From the NCBI GenBank assembly GCA_020445335.1, contig JAGRGU010000001.1, forward strand, positions 1-64,000: 64,000 bases of DNA, written 5' to 3'. Under the pieces are notes generated by a model. The model did no database searches. It had not been told where the DNA came from and saw nothing but the letters and a program-made list of their open reading frames with translations. Position 1 is the first letter of the stretch, and every line of letters begins with the position of its first letter. Made by a program: the position numbers and the translations under genes. Origin of the DNA: Gammaproteobacteria bacterium (GTDB lineage: Bacteria > Pseudomonadota > Gammaproteobacteria > Chromatiales > Chromatiaceae). Of the stretch, positions 28,001 through 36,851 are shown piece after piece.

Positions 28001-29091
28001 CGGGTGATACTGACTTCAACATTGGCCGGAATCCTGTTTCCCTTCAGGTCATGCACGCGCTGGATAATATTGTTGGCCACGGTAACGCCGTTGACACCCG
28101 CTTTTTTGGCCACTGCTATGGTCACGGCCGGCGAACCGGAGACATTGCGTTCGTAACCACCAGCGGGGCCGGTATAAAAGGTGACCATCTGCGTTGCATC
28201 ACCAGGCCCCTGCATAACGCGGGCGACATCGTGAACGTAAACCGGTACATCGTTATGGGTGCCAACGATTAGACTGTTTACATCGTCGAGCGTCTTCAAA
28301 AAGGAACCGGTGGTGACCGTAAAGTGGGTATTACCCGATTCAACTCCACCGGCCTGTTGTTCACTGTTGGCCGAACGTATGGTGTTGGCTACCTGGTCGA
28401 GACTGATGCCATAGCCCGCGAGTCGCTCTGGGTACACCTCGATCGTGACCTGTTCGGAACGGCCGCCGACCACGAAACCGTTGCCGGTGTCGGGAATCTC
28501 CTTGATGCTCTGCAATACATCCTGCGCCAGCATGCGCAGCTGGCCGTCGTCGACATCCGCAATACCGTTGTTGTCGAGATCCTTCGACCAGAGCGTGATA
28601 TTGACGACTGGAACGTCATCGATGCCCTTTGACTTGACCAGTGGCGGGGAGACGCCAGGCGGCATCATGTCCATATTGGTCGCAAGTTTGTCGTTTACTT
28701 TGACCAGGGAGGGACCCATCTGTTGCCCCACATCGAACTCGATGGTCACCATGCCCGAGCCGCGCTGAGTCGCCGAGTAGACATGCTTGACACCGGGAAT
28801 CTCGCTCATTATCCGCTCCAGCGGCTCGATTGCGAGGTTGGCAACCTGCCCAGCCGAAGCGCCGGCGTACTGGACGAAAATGTCGACCATGGGGACCGAA
28901 ATCTGCGGATCTTCCTGCCGAGGGGTCATGACTAGACCAAGCAGCCCCATCAGCATCATCGCGATGAACAGCAACGGCGAAAGAGGGGAGTTGATGAAGA
29001 ACCGGGCGGTGCGTCCAGCCAGTCCCAGTTCCTCATCTGTCAAAGAAACTGCTCGTTGCTCTTCATCGACCTTCGCGTCTTCCTGGTTCAT
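25045..29091 (-). CDS. RND-family efflux permease with long C-terminal extension
   Basis: 1,348 residues. Residues 1-1,080 form a normal RND inner-membrane pump: TM1 after a charged 30-residue leader, porter domain with VPMVDIFVQYAGASAGQV, TM4 with the proton-relay aspartates in GILVDDAIVVVENIYRRW, and the second half with IGWIALAGIIVRNSILLVDF. The remaining 266 residues are unusual: an extra hydrophobic segment (FASVLLMLFYAVRGIFLLLG), then about 195 residues of Pro/Ser/Thr/Ala/Lys-rich disorder with a histone-like basic block (KKSKARNAATKRKISPKKR). If the extra segment spans the membrane, this tail is periplasmic. The adaptor gene lies upstream; no TolC-type gene is nearby. Substrate unknown. 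Confidence 0.9.
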   Translation of the reverse strand: MNQEDAKVDEEQRAVSLTDEELGLAGRTARFFINSPLSPLLFIAMMLMGLLGLVMTPRQEDPQISVPMVDIFVQYAGASAGQVANLAIEPLERIMSEIPGVKHVYSATQRGSGMVTIEFDVGQQMGPSLVKVNDKLATNMDMMPPGVSPPLVKSKGIDDVPVVNITLWSKDLDNNGIADVDDGQLRMLAQDVLQSIKEIPDTGNGFVVGGRSEQVTIEVYPERLAGYGISLDQVANTIRSANSEQQAGGVESGNTHFTVTTGSFLKTLDDVNSLIVGTHNDVPVYVHDVARVMQGPGDATQMVTFYTGPAGGYERNVSGSPAVTIAVAKKAGVNGVTVANNIIQRVHDLKGNRIPANVEVSITRDYGETANDKVNELIFKLFVATGFVFLLVLLAFRALRPAIVVVLVIPVVLLMTIFFAFITGYTIDRVSLFALIFSIGILVDDAIVVVENIYRRWLEEGKTDMETAIDAVAEVGNPTILATFTVIAALLPMGFVSGMMGPYMEPIPALGSAAMLISLFAAFVFTPWLTISNWLRPTMSYLSTAEKREHREAEWLEGLYRRILTPMIEYPRKRYIFRVVLWGSFMFACSMFYTKWVAVKMLPLDNKPEFAVVLDMPEGTALPVTVNTAHRVAETVRKMPEVTAVQVYAGTARPFDFNGMVRHYYLRQDPWQGEIQVQLLHKSKRDRSSHELAVQARSDIGEVLKGSGARFSIVEMPPGPPVLQSVVAEVHGPNDRTRRQVASDLTEIFSQTDSLRDVDNYMRDPYQYWRFHVDTEKSRRRGISVDTINRNLSMALGGMKLGDVKQRAGHEPVNIIIQVPLAERSQVTRLGDLPIISQSGAAIPLRELGRFEQVPEEGIIYHKDLRSIEYVVADVGGELAAPVYGMFQVQDLLEEKYTAPDGVKLDAYWFGPPADDRVSSFEWTGEWTVTFETFRDMGAAFMVALVLIYMLVVWEFGNFRIPALIMAPIPLTLLGIIPMHAIMGAEFTATSMIGWIALAGIIVRNSILLVDFSVHEVQRGIPVAEAVIRACKTRTRPIMITALALVCGSSVIFTDPIFQGMAISLASGVMVSTILTLIVIPLGCIKSSKALLEVAAIGGDGSLSALDSSPETPKSPPVVQATPLLLRIWSKFASVLLMLFYAVRGIFLLLGQLFKRKPKPQQPPPAVPPKSGQTPPSSPPGGSGGSTIASADGAGSDPVITSTTSASQDSDVQQRHAEPATRVDQRTEPEIVETPVAAEVKTEAASTGTQAGSQAIEGAGSKKSKARNAATKRKISPKKRASSSSGNKSASAAAVVKNTKSTPSSAKATTKEPESDQGDMVRNGVGATKKEGRRGIRLKLSDTGGIES

Positions 29092-29190
29092 TTGATTCGT
29101 TTTTTATAGTAAATGAAGCACCAAACGTGCCCGAGGAGACCGCCGCGTCATGCGGCGGGATTCATGTCCCACCGACCACCCTGACCGGCA

Positions 29191-30342
29191 TCAGCTACCA
29201 GGGGCCGAAGTCCACCCCGAAGCGACCCCCTGCCCTGGACTACGAAGTACCCTTTCGCCCTCGCTTAACCCGGAGAGCACACTGGTATAACCCCCATCGA
29301 GATTTTCTCCGACACGGATCAGACGCAGCTCAGGCCTGCCGTCCGTTCCAAGCACGTAGACACCGGGAAGGCTGCCGTTATAGCGGATCGCGCTGGTTGG
29401 AATGACAGGGTAGTTGCGTGCCGGTGCGGTGAAATCGGGGACAAGTACCTTGGTATACATGCCCGGTGCAGAGACCCCCTGGGGCAGATCGAACTTCACT
29501 TTGACGGTATGGCGTTGCGCATCCGCCATCGGGAAGATCTGCGCCACTCTGACCGGCACCACCTGATCGCCCACATCGAGTTGCGCCTGTAACATCATGC
29601 CCTCGCTCAGCCCTGGTCGCAGGCGAGCTGGAACATCGACCGAAACCTGCAGATACTCGACATCCGCAAACACCAGGAGTGGCTGGCCGGGCTGCATGGT
29701 GTCACCCTCTTCGATGTACTTCTTCATGATGACACCGTCGAAAGGGGCTAGACTCCTGGCATCTCGGAGCTTTGCATCGATCGCTTCGATCTGTGAACGA
29801 GCTGCCATCACCGAATTGCGAGCCTGGTTGATCTGTATCCCCGAAGAGTAGAGATCCGCCCTGCGCTCCACTCCGCGATGCCGCGTCCCGGAGAAACTCT
29901 CCATCGGTTGGGTAAACATTTGATCGAACAAGTTGGGAATGCCCATGCCCCCGGGCGCTGCCTCGGATTGCGGAGACCAAAGCTCACGATCGTACTTGAT
30001 CCCAGCGGCGCGCAATTGGGAGTCCGCATTGGCGAGTTGAGCAATGGCAGAGTTTCGTTTCGCGAGCAACTCGCTGTCATCCAGCGCAACCAGTAGCGTT
30101 CCCTCGCTGAACGAGTCACCCTCGATTCCGGCCAGGTATTTGACCCGGCCAGGCAGCTGTGCAGCAAGTGTGACCTCTTTGTAGGGGATTACGGTACCGC
30201 CCAGTGCGACCGTGGGAGCACCCCGCGCCTGCTGCACCGTAAAGAAATCACCGCCCGCTGCCTGCGACCAAACCTGGCCCGGCGACGCTGCGACAACGGC
30301 TAGACTTACTGCCAAAGCGAGCGCTTGAACATTGTATCCCAT
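29191..30342 (-). CDS. RND periplasmic adaptor (membrane fusion protein)
   Basis: 383 residues from the ATG at 30342; a TTG four codons upstream is possible. The signal peptide (MGYNVQALALAVSLAVVAA...WSQA) is not followed by a lipobox cysteine. The adaptor layout is visible: a barrel segment (GTVIPYKEVTLAAQLPGRVKYL), a lipoyl-like region (GDSFSEGTLLVALDDSELLAKR), a helical hairpin interrupted by a Pro/Gly-rich insert (EAAPGGMGIPNLFDQMF), the returning SLAPFDGVIMKKYIEEGDTM, and C-terminal barrel YPVIPTSAIRYNG. It would link the RND pump to an outer-membrane channel encoded elsewhere. The RND gene follows after 99 bp. Confidence 0.9.
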   Translation of the reverse strand: MGYNVQALALAVSLAVVAASPGQVWSQAAGGDFFTVQQARGAPTVALGGTVIPYKEVTLAAQLPGRVKYLAGIEGDSFSEGTLLVALDDSELLAKRNSAIAQLANADSQLRAAGIKYDRELWSPQSEAAPGGMGIPNLFDQMFTQPMESFSGTRHRGVERRADLYSSGIQINQARNSVMAARSQIEAIDAKLRDARSLAPFDGVIMKKYIEEGDTMQPGQPLLVFADVEYLQVSVDVPARLRPGLSEGMMLQAQLDVGDQVVPVRVAQIFPMADAQRHTVKVKFDLPQGVSAPGMYTKVLVPDFTAPARNYPVIPTSAIRYNGSLPGVYVLGTDGRPELRLIRVGENLDGGYTSVLSGLSEGERVLRSPGQGVASGWTSAPGS

Positions 30343-30424
30343 CGCAATTCTCAACCTGACTAAGATATGCTTCTTAAAGAAAATTTTTCAAAGAGAGCCT
30401 TCATACCACCGGGGTGGAGATGGC

Positions 30425-30455
30425 AAAGGCCGCCCGGTCTGCCCGGGCGGCCTTT
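30425..30455 (-). terminator. Strong terminator after the SCP2 gene
   Basis: A perfect 13-bp GC-rich stem (AAAGGCCGCCCGG and its complement, five-base loop) with A and T flanks on both sides. On the minus strand it lies 15 bases after the SCP2 stop, isolating that gene from the RND operon. Confidence 0.88.
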
Positions 30456-30469
30456 CAGGCAAAGAACAG

Positions 30470-30865
30470 CTACACTTTACCCATGACCGAGAAGGTCTTG
30501 ATGAACGGACCCGCCATACGCGGATCTTTCAGCATTGCACCGTAATCGCCGACTTTGAACTTCATCTTGCCGGACGTGAACGCCATCCCGAGACCCATCA
30601 TACCCGGCGGTTTGCTGATCCATTTATTCCATTGAGCCTCGGCACAACGGATGTCCCAATTCAACGTCTCCCCGTTGTAACCACCGGCAGAGATCGCCTG
30701 ACCGTTCTCAACGGTTATAACGCCTCTCGGTTTGTCCTCACCGTCGATACCGTAACCGATTACACTGCCGAAACCGATCTGGGCCAGTGAACCGGTCAAG
30801 TCGGAATCCGCGTTCCATTGCGCCATAAAACCCTTCATCCACTCATCGGAAAAAAGATCCGCCAT
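30470..30865 (-). CDS. SCP2 sterol/lipid-binding-domain protein
   Basis: 131 residues from the ATG at 30865, chosen because GGAGG lies ten bases upstream (MADLFSDEWMKGFMAQWN). The SCP2-type lipid-binding domain covers the whole protein, including the late segment MGLGMAFTSGKMKFKVGDYGAML. There is no signal peptide, so it acts in the cytoplasm, plausibly as a carrier of lipid or other hydrophobic ligand. It is separated from the RND operon by a strong terminator but is transcribed in the same direction just ahead of it. Confidence 0.82.
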   Translation of the reverse strand: MADLFSDEWMKGFMAQWNADSDLTGSLAQIGFGSVIGYGIDGEDKPRGVITVENGQAISAGGYNGETLNWDIRCAEAQWNKWISKPPGMMGLGMAFTSGKMKFKVGDYGAMLKDPRMAGPFIKTFSVMGKV

Positions 30866-31294
30866 CACAAACCTCCGAAAGTTCAATAGTTTTTTGTCGA
30901 GTTATGCAGGCTTCCCGTTTGTTGTCATCTAGGATGGGAAACGCCTTGTTTTAAGCCGCATCAGTATCCCTTAACCCCCCTGTATTTGCAACAAAGCAGA
31001 GGCTTCGGAATAAAGTAAAAAACGCTTAATCAGAATATTTTAATATTATACTTTATATTCGCCCCGGATGTCCAGATTCTTTGCCTATCTATTTACAAAT
31101 TAAAGATTTTTTTATCAATCACAATGCGTTGCATTTTTGGGCTGTTCGCGGGCAATGAAGACGGGGTACTATTATTGTCATGCCACATAGGCGCCCGGGA
31201 AATCACTCCGCCCAACGTTAAAAAGCGAGTGCTCTCAAACGATACCAAGACGATACTAAAACACTCAGGTTCGACCCTAGCTTTCGGAGCCAAC
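30866..31294. other. Divergent intergenic region
   Basis: About 430 bp between the SCP2 gene and the dynamin-like gene. The stretch 31010-31130 is very AT-rich, with a near-palindromic AATATTTTAATATT at 31034-31047 and further TATA-like hexamers, and probably carries promoters for one or both genes. The dynamin-like frame stays open upstream to 31124, but that part lacks family sequence. No RNA gene was recognised. Confidence 0.45.
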
Positions 31295-32791
31295 ATGACC
31301 AGTGCAGGAAAACTGATTGAAGGACGCCTCAAACATCTGGAAACCCATCTTGAGCAGGAGAATCCGGTCCTGCTGAGCACGGTACAGAGTTTCAGAAAGC
31401 TGGACAGGGTGGCGCGGAAGATGGGTCTGCTGAATTCCGCGGACTCCTATGCCACGCAGATTCCCTGGTGGCCATTGATCTCCATCCTGGGTACATTTTC
31501 TGCGGGAAAATCGACTTTTATCAATCATTATCTCGGACACAAACTACAACGTACCGGAAATCAAGCGGTCGATGACCGCTTCAGCGTCATCTGCTATAGC
31601 CGTGAAGAGAACTCACACGCCCTACCGGGAGTGGCACTGGATGCCGATCCCCGTTTTCCTTTCTATCAAATGAGCGATGAGATCGAACGGGTGGCCAAGG
31701 GTGAGGGTCGCAGAATCGACGCTTACCTGCAGCTCAAGACCTGTCCGAGTGAACAATTGCGAGGTAAAATTCTCATCGATTCACCCGGCTTCGACGCCGA
31801 TGCACAGCGTACTTCCACGCTGCGCATCACCGATCACATAATCGGTCTTTCCGACTTGGTACTGGTGCTATTCGATGCTAGGCATCCGGAACCGGGTGCA
31901 ATGAAGGATACGCTCGACCATTTGGTCAGCAATACCATCAATCGCCCTGATTCAGGGAAATTTCTCTACATTCTCAACCAAATCGATGCAACCGCACGGG
32001 AGGACAATCCAGAAGAGGTTGTAGCCGCCTGGCAGCGCGCCATGGGCGATCGCGGCTTGACTGCAGGGCGTTTTTACACCATCTACAATCCGGATCTGGC
32101 TCTGCCCATTGACGACGAAAATCTCAAGGAACGCTTCGAGCGCAAGCGTGATGAGGATCTGCAGGAGATTCACGGTCGCATGCAGGAAGTCGAGGTGGAA
32201 CGAGCCTACCGCATCGTCGGCGCCTTGGAAAAAACTGCTCGCGATATAGAAGAGAAGGCGGTTCCGGAGTTGAGTGCTGCTCTCGGACGGTGGAAAAAAC
32301 GCGTGCTTTGGGGCGATGGGATTGCATTCGGACTGTTACTGATTGGAGCCATCTTCCTTAGCGTCAAGCTCGATTACTGGCAGGGATTCAGTTTCTCCCC
32401 GCCATGGCTGGCATCGCCGACCGCGCCCCCCTGGGCTCTCTTCGGGGGGCTCGGCATGCTGGCTATTTTTCTGCTCGGTGTGCACTACCTGGTCCGTTCG
32501 CTCACTGCTCGAGGTATCGTCAGCAGCCTGAGAAACCGCGCTGCTGCGCTTGGCATAAAGGGTGACCTCTCCAACGCATTCCTGCGCAACATCAAACCCT
32601 GGCGCACTATTTTCAGCAAATCCCCTGCGGGTTGGGGAAGAGGCGCAAGAAAGCGGTTGAGCCAGGTCACCCAAGATGCGGACAGTTATGTCCAGATTCT
32701 GAACGACAGGTTCACCAACCCGTCCGGAGAAGCTTCCAAAACGCAGACCAAGGGAGCTGAGCCCACAACCCAGCCTGCCGATAACCAGTAA
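31295..32791 (+). CDS. Dynamin/EHD-like membrane GTPase
   Basis: 498 residues from the ATG at 31295, six bases after GGAG. The large GTPase domain shows G1 GTFSAGKSTFINHYLG near residue 67, G3 IDSPGFDADAQR near residue 155, and G4 as NQID near residue 220. Two C-terminal hydrophobic segments (GIAFGLLLIGAIFLSV and LFGGLGMLAIFLLGVHYLV) anchor it, followed by an Arg/Lys-rich tail. Bacterial dynamins remodel or repair membranes; the specific role here is unknown. It is a single gene without a partner dynamin, between oppositely oriented genes. Confidence 0.85.
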   Translation: MTSAGKLIEGRLKHLETHLEQENPVLLSTVQSFRKLDRVARKMGLLNSADSYATQIPWWPLISILGTFSAGKSTFINHYLGHKLQRTGNQAVDDRFSVICYSREENSHALPGVALDADPRFPFYQMSDEIERVAKGEGRRIDAYLQLKTCPSEQLRGKILIDSPGFDADAQRTSTLRITDHIIGLSDLVLVLFDARHPEPGAMKDTLDHLVSNTINRPDSGKFLYILNQIDATAREDNPEEVVAAWQRAMGDRGLTAGRFYTIYNPDLALPIDDENLKERFERKRDEDLQEIHGRMQEVEVERAYRIVGALEKTARDIEEKAVPELSAALGRWKKRVLWGDGIAFGLLLIGAIFLSVKLDYWQGFSFSPPWLASPTAPPWALFGGLGMLAIFLLGVHYLVRSLTARGIVSSLRNRAAALGIKGDLSNAFLRNIKPWRTIFSKSPAGWGRGARKRLSQVTQDADSYVQILNDRFTNPSGEASKTQTKGAEPTTQPADNQ

Positions 32792-32839
32792 CTGTAGTTC
32801 CCGGCGAGGCAGTACGGAGGAATCCGGCTTCCTCCTACC

Positions 32840-34021
32840 TCAAGAAGCGGTCTGTTCCATATTCGGCGAATAGAACATCCGCCGGTCGCGTCCTTCAGAT
32901 TTGCAGCTGTACATCGCGCAATCCGCCATCTTGTACAACTGCTGAAGTTTATCGGTCAGGTCGTCACTGCTGTAGTTTTGCATGGAGGTCATCCCTATGC
33001 TGGCGGTCAACGCATATCCCGTCATGATGCCGCCAAGGTCCAGTCCTGCGATACTCTCCTGAACTCGCTTCGCCATCAGATCAGCACCCACCGGACCGGT
33101 ATTCGGCAACAGCAGCACAAACTCCTCCCCACCAAGCCGAGCGATCAGATCGCCTGCTCGGGCCTGCGAGCGCAAAGCATCGGCAATCAGGCGCAGCACC
33201 CGATCACCCGTCGTATGTCCCCAGGTATCATTTATCTGCTTGAAATGATCGATATCTATCAACAGCATGCTTACCGGCGCCTTGTCTCTGGTGGCGCGCG
33301 CAAGCATGGACTCACCCTCGATGAAGAAGTAACGCCGGTTGTGCAGATTGGTCAGATCATCGGTAGTCGACAGTCGCTGATATCGCTGGCGCAGATCTTC
33401 CGATTCGGTCAGCGCATCTTCCAGTTCCAGTGTTCTTTGCGTCACCATTCTTTCGAGATTGTGCAGCAATCTGTGGTTGTTGAGGAATCGCCCCAGACAG
33501 TTACCAAACAGTGCCAGAAAGTGCTGATGCCAGTACTCGAAAAAGTCGGTAGATGAGTGGACGACATTAATCACACCCAGCACTGCATCACCCGATTTCA
33601 GTGGCACGGATATGAACGATCCGACCTCGCCAAACAGACCGGAATCCACAAACGGGCGAAATCTCTCATCACTCATGCAGTCACTGCAGTGCTGTATGCT
33701 CGCCGTGGTGAACGCGGCCCCGACCACCCCTTCGTCAACCGAGACTCTGATCTCCCCCAATTGGTCGGTTTTCAGCACAACCGGCTGCAGTCTCGACTCA
33801 CCGGTGTGTTTTGCCAATGCGACACAGACCAGTTGATTGTCCTGCAGAAGAAAGATCGAGCAATTCTCCAGGTCCTGATGCTTGACCAGTGACATCAAAG
33901 CCTTCTGTAGTAGTTCGATCTCTGTTATCCCCTCAAGATCGAACTCCGAGAGCTGATGCACCGCCGAGAGCGCATCAACCAATGAAAGATAGCTGGCTGC
34001 GAGGCTGACGTTTTTCATCAT
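32840..34021 (-). CDS. GAF-GGDEF diguanylate cyclase
   Basis: 393 residues. A GAF-like sensory domain covers residues 20-180 (LENCSIFLLQDNQLVCVAL, DEGVVGAAFTTASIQHC, ISVPLKSGDAVLGVINVVHS), a short coiled linker follows, and the GGDEF domain occupies 215-385. The active site reads RLGGEEFVLLLP and the inhibitory RxxD (RAGD) lies five residues before it, so an active, product-inhibited cyclase is predicted. It makes c-di-GMP, which could be the signal read by the FimX-like protein 12 kb away. It follows the HDOD gene by 18 bp and the two are probably co-transcribed. Confidence 0.92.
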   Translation of the reverse strand: MMKNVSLAASYLSLVDALSAVHQLSEFDLEGITEIELLQKALMSLVKHQDLENCSIFLLQDNQLVCVALAKHTGESRLQPVVLKTDQLGEIRVSVDEGVVGAAFTTASIQHCSDCMSDERFRPFVDSGLFGEVGSFISVPLKSGDAVLGVINVVHSSTDFFEYWHQHFLALFGNCLGRFLNNHRLLHNLERMVTQRTLELEDALTESEDLRQRYQRLSTTDDLTNLHNRRYFFIEGESMLARATRDKAPVSMLLIDIDHFKQINDTWGHTTGDRVLRLIADALRSQARAGDLIARLGGEEFVLLLPNTGPVGADLMAKRVQESIAGLDLGGIMTGYALTASIGMTSMQNYSSDDLTDKLQQLYKMADCAMYSCKSEGRDRRMFYSPNMEQTAS

Positions 34022-34039
34022 TTCACCTGCCGGTTCCGG

Positions 34040-34909
34040 TCACTCCAGGACTTGCGCTACCGCACGCAAGGCTTCAGTCTGTGCCGAATATCTTTGCGTG
34101 ATCTCATCACAAAGTATTTCATCCAGTTCCAGAACACGCGCGACACTGTTGTTCGCCGGAAAAGCCACTGCGTCTCCGGCTGATTCGAATGTCACGAATT
34201 CAACTGCGGTGCGTACGGAACTCCACTCCCCCAAGTACACTCCCTGGTACACGACATCGCCCAGATGACCGACCACCTCAACCACGACGTCGGGAAGGTG
34301 CCAACGCTGTAGCAGCCATTCACCCGCGGCAAAGTGATCGACGCCAAGACATTCACGCTCGATACCGAGAAGATCCAGACCCGGGTCCTGTCTATGCCGC
34401 TCCAGCGCCTGCGACATTTCCTCCGGGGAGATACTCGCCAGCAGCAGCATCCCGAGATTGTGAAGCAATGCCGCCAGATAGGCCTGATCAGCGGCCCCGT
34501 TTTTCAGTACTGGCGAGTGCTGTACGATCATGCGCGCCAAAGATGCGCTACCGAGTGCGGTGTACCAGTACTCTGCCACGTTGAACCCCCGGCAGGCCTT
34601 GGTATCGAAAACCCCTGCCAATGAAATGCTCAACGCAAGGCTCTTTACCAGGTTTATTCCCAGCACTCGGATAATCGCCTGACGAACTCCGGTTATAGCT
34701 TTCGCCTGGCCAAAATAAGCGGAATTTGCCAGTCCCAGGATGCGTGCCACCAACGCTGGATCCTGCTCGATGATCACCGCAATCTCATCGATGTCGACCT
34801 CTGGATCCCCAAGCACGCTCAACAGCTGAGTGGCCGTCCTAGGTAGTGGCGGAAGCGTGCTTATTCGGTTAAATTTACGCCTGATACTCTCCACAGATGC
34901 CTCTGGCAT
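34040..34909 (-). CDS. HDOD-domain signalling protein
   Basis: 289 residues from the ATG at 34909 (MPEASVESIRRKF), which has GGGGAG seven bases upstream; the ATG at 34924 lacks one. The HDOD fold is seen from LPPLPRTATQLLSVLGDPEVDIDEIAVIIEQDPALVARILGLANSAYFG onward with helices IIRVLGINLVKSLALSIS and AYLAALLHNLGMLLLAS; the HD metal-binding residues are not complete, as usual for HDOD. Such proteins act in signalling, often next to GGDEF proteins. It is the first gene of a likely pair with the diguanylate cyclase. Confidence 0.9.
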   Translation of the reverse strand: MPEASVESIRRKFNRISTLPPLPRTATQLLSVLGDPEVDIDEIAVIIEQDPALVARILGLANSAYFGQAKAITGVRQAIIRVLGINLVKSLALSISLAGVFDTKACRGFNVAEYWYTALGSASLARMIVQHSPVLKNGAADQAYLAALLHNLGMLLLASISPEEMSQALERHRQDPGLDLLGIERECLGVDHFAAGEWLLQRWHLPDVVVEVVGHLGDVVYQGVYLGEWSSVRTAVEFVTFESAGDAVAFPANNSVARVLELDEILCDEITQRYSAQTEALRAVAQVLE

Positions 34910-35051
34910 AACGCTGCTCCCCATTGTTATTTTGGCCAAATGCCCCAAGTTTTCACTTACCGCCCCTCCGCGTTGGGGACATTTCGAGAACCTCGGCATA
35001 ACTATCGACTAAGGCATTTAATTCTTTAACTTTTTTTGAGTTATCCATTCC

Positions 35052-36101
35052 ATGATCGAATCGAGCCAGCCAATCGACATCAGCCGGATGCGTATCGAAG
35101 TGCCTCCTCACCCCCAGTGGCCCCCGCTCAACGACCGGCAACTGCGACAGGCCAAGTCGCGCATCAGGGAACTTTTGCAGGCGCAAAATGCGGTATTGGT
35201 GGCACACTACTACACCGCTGCCGAGTTGCAGGAGTTGGCGGAAGAGACAGGTGGATGCGTCGCGGACTCTCTGGAGATGGCCCGCTTTGGCGCCGCCCAG
35301 GAGGCGGAGACGCTCGTCGTCTGCGGCGTGAAGTTCATGGGCGAGACTGCCAAGATTCTCAACCCTGAAAAACGAGTGCTGATGCCCGACCTCAATGCCA
35401 CCTGCTCGCTGGATGAGGGCTGTCCAGCGGATGAATTCTCGCGTTTCTGCGATCAGCATCCCGACCACACGGTAGTGGTTTATGCCAATACCAGCGCCGA
35501 AGTCAAAGCCCGCTCGGACTGGGTGGTAACCTCTGGCATAGCACTCCCGATAGTGAAGTATCTAGCTGATCGAAAAGAAAAAATCCTGTGGGCTCCCGAC
35601 AAGCATCTGGGTCGCTACGTGCAACGCCTGACCGGTGTCGAGATGCTCTTGTGGCAGGGGTCGTGCGTAGTACACGAAGAGTTCAAATCCGTCGCTTTGG
35701 AACGTCTGCGCAGACTCCACCCTGATGCAGCGGTGCTGGTGCATCCGGAATCCCCCGAATCGGTCATCGAACAGGCAGACGTGGTCGGTTCGACCACTGC
35801 CCTGATCCGAGCCGTGGAGGAGATGAAGAACGATACCTTCATCGTCGCTACAGATGGCGGGATCTTTCATAAAATGCGGCAGCTCGCGCCGCAGAAAAAC
35901 CTGATCGAGGCCCCAACGGCCGGAGAAGGCGCGACCTGTCAGAGTTGCGCGCACTGTCCCTGGATGGGTATGAATGCGATTCAAAATCTTGAGCAGGTAC
36001 TGCTCTCGGGGGGCAACGAAATAACGATCGAGCCTGCGATCAGGGAACGCGCGGTAGTCCCGATTCAGCGAATGCTCGATTTTGCCAGCACACACATGTA
36101 A
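35052..36101 (+). CDS. nadA: Quinolinate synthase A
   Basis: 349 residues. NadA condenses iminoaspartate and dihydroxyacetone phosphate to quinolinate in NAD biosynthesis, using a 4Fe-4S cluster. The sequence shows [30 protein letters not shown] near residue 60, [20 protein letters not shown] near 100, and the C-terminal [13 protein letters not shown] near residue 297, which supplies a cluster cysteine in the E. coli type. A stand-alone gene between the HDOD and dnr genes, convergent with the latter. Confidence 0.96.
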   Translation: MIESSQPIDISRMRIEVPPHPQWPPLNDRQLRQAKSRIRELLQAQNAVLVAHYYTAAELQELAEETGGCVADSLEMARFGAAQEAETLVVCGVKFMGETAKILNPEKRVLMPDLNATCSLDEGCPADEFSRFCDQHPDHTVVVYANTSAEVKARSDWVVTSGIALPIVKYLADRKEKILWAPDKHLGRYVQRLTGVEMLLWQGSCVVHEEFKSVALERLRRLHPDAAVLVHPESPESVIEQADVVGSTTALIRAVEEMKNDTFIVATDGGIFHKMRQLAPQKNLIEAPTAGEGATCQSCAHCPWMGMNAIQNLEQVLLSGGNEITIEPAIRERAVVPIQRMLDFASTHM

Positions 36102-36128
36102 GCGGCACCCGGGCGATATCCGACAGCG

Positions 36129-36851
36129 TTACGGCGACGGTTTCTCGTTTACCGAGGGGGGACCTACGCTCTGTCCGCAGATACCGGCGGACTCCGCCTT
36201 GGCACGTAGCCCCGCGAGGTCGAGCACTTCGATATGCCCCCCTTTGACGCGTACCAGACCCTGGGTGGTGAAATTATTGAGGATTCGGGAAAAAGTCTCG
36301 GGCTTTACCGACAACCTGGAGGCCAGAACACCCTTGGGAGTCTCCAGATCGAACTCTACTCTGGTCTGCTGCCGATGGGCTTTTCCACAGAGATAACCGG
36401 CCACTCGACCGCTAGCGCTCTGCAGCGTCAGATCATCGATCTCCTTGATCAATCTGCGCAGTCGTTGACCCATATCGCCCATTACTCTGAAACAGGTGTC
36501 AACTGACTCGCGAAGCAGAGCTAGAAACGCCCTGTTGTCGATCGCAAGCAGCCGTGTACTGCCGAGCGCAACGGCTCTCACCGGATAGTTGGGTCGATCC
36601 AGGAACATCAGCGCCTCAGCGAAAGTGTGGCCGGCTGAAACCACTTCGATTACTTTTTCATTGCCATTGAGTGACAAACGTGAAAGTTTTATCTGCCCAT
36701 CTATTACCATGAAAAACCGCCGTGCTTCGTCGCCGGCTTCGAACAGTGCAGCCCCGTCATCGAGATTGACCGGCTGACTGAAAGATCTGACTCTGTCGAG
36801 CTGTGCATCATCCAGCTGTGAAAACAGATAAGTGTCTTTTAAATCGGGCAT
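36129..36851 (-). CDS. dnr: Crp/Fnr-family regulator, Dnr-like (NO-responsive)
   Basis: 240 residues from the ATG at 36851. An N-terminal cyclic-nucleotide-binding-type barrel (LFEAGDEARRFFMVIDGQIKLSRLSLNGNEKVIEVVS) lacks the cysteine cluster of Fnr, which points to the Dnr/Nnr type that senses NO through heme. A long dimer helix follows, then the C-terminal helix-turn-helix LASRLSVKPETFSRILNNF, whose E-x-x-S-R recognition residues match those that read TTGAT half-sites. It is near the nir and nor genes, and six TTGAY-N4-RTCAA-type boxes stand before them. A TATACT hexamer at 36882-36887 (minus) is a candidate -10 element. Confidence 0.85.
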   Translation of the reverse strand: MPDLKDTYLFSQLDDAQLDRVRSFSQPVNLDDGAALFEAGDEARRFFMVIDGQIKLSRLSLNGNEKVIEVVSAGHTFAEALMFLDRPNYPVRAVALGSTRLLAIDNRAFLALLRESVDTCFRVMGDMGQRLRRLIKEIDDLTLQSASGRVAGYLCGKAHRQQTRVEFDLETPKGVLASRLSVKPETFSRILNNFTTQGLVRVKGGHIEVLDLAGLRAKAESAGICGQSVGPPSVNEKPSP

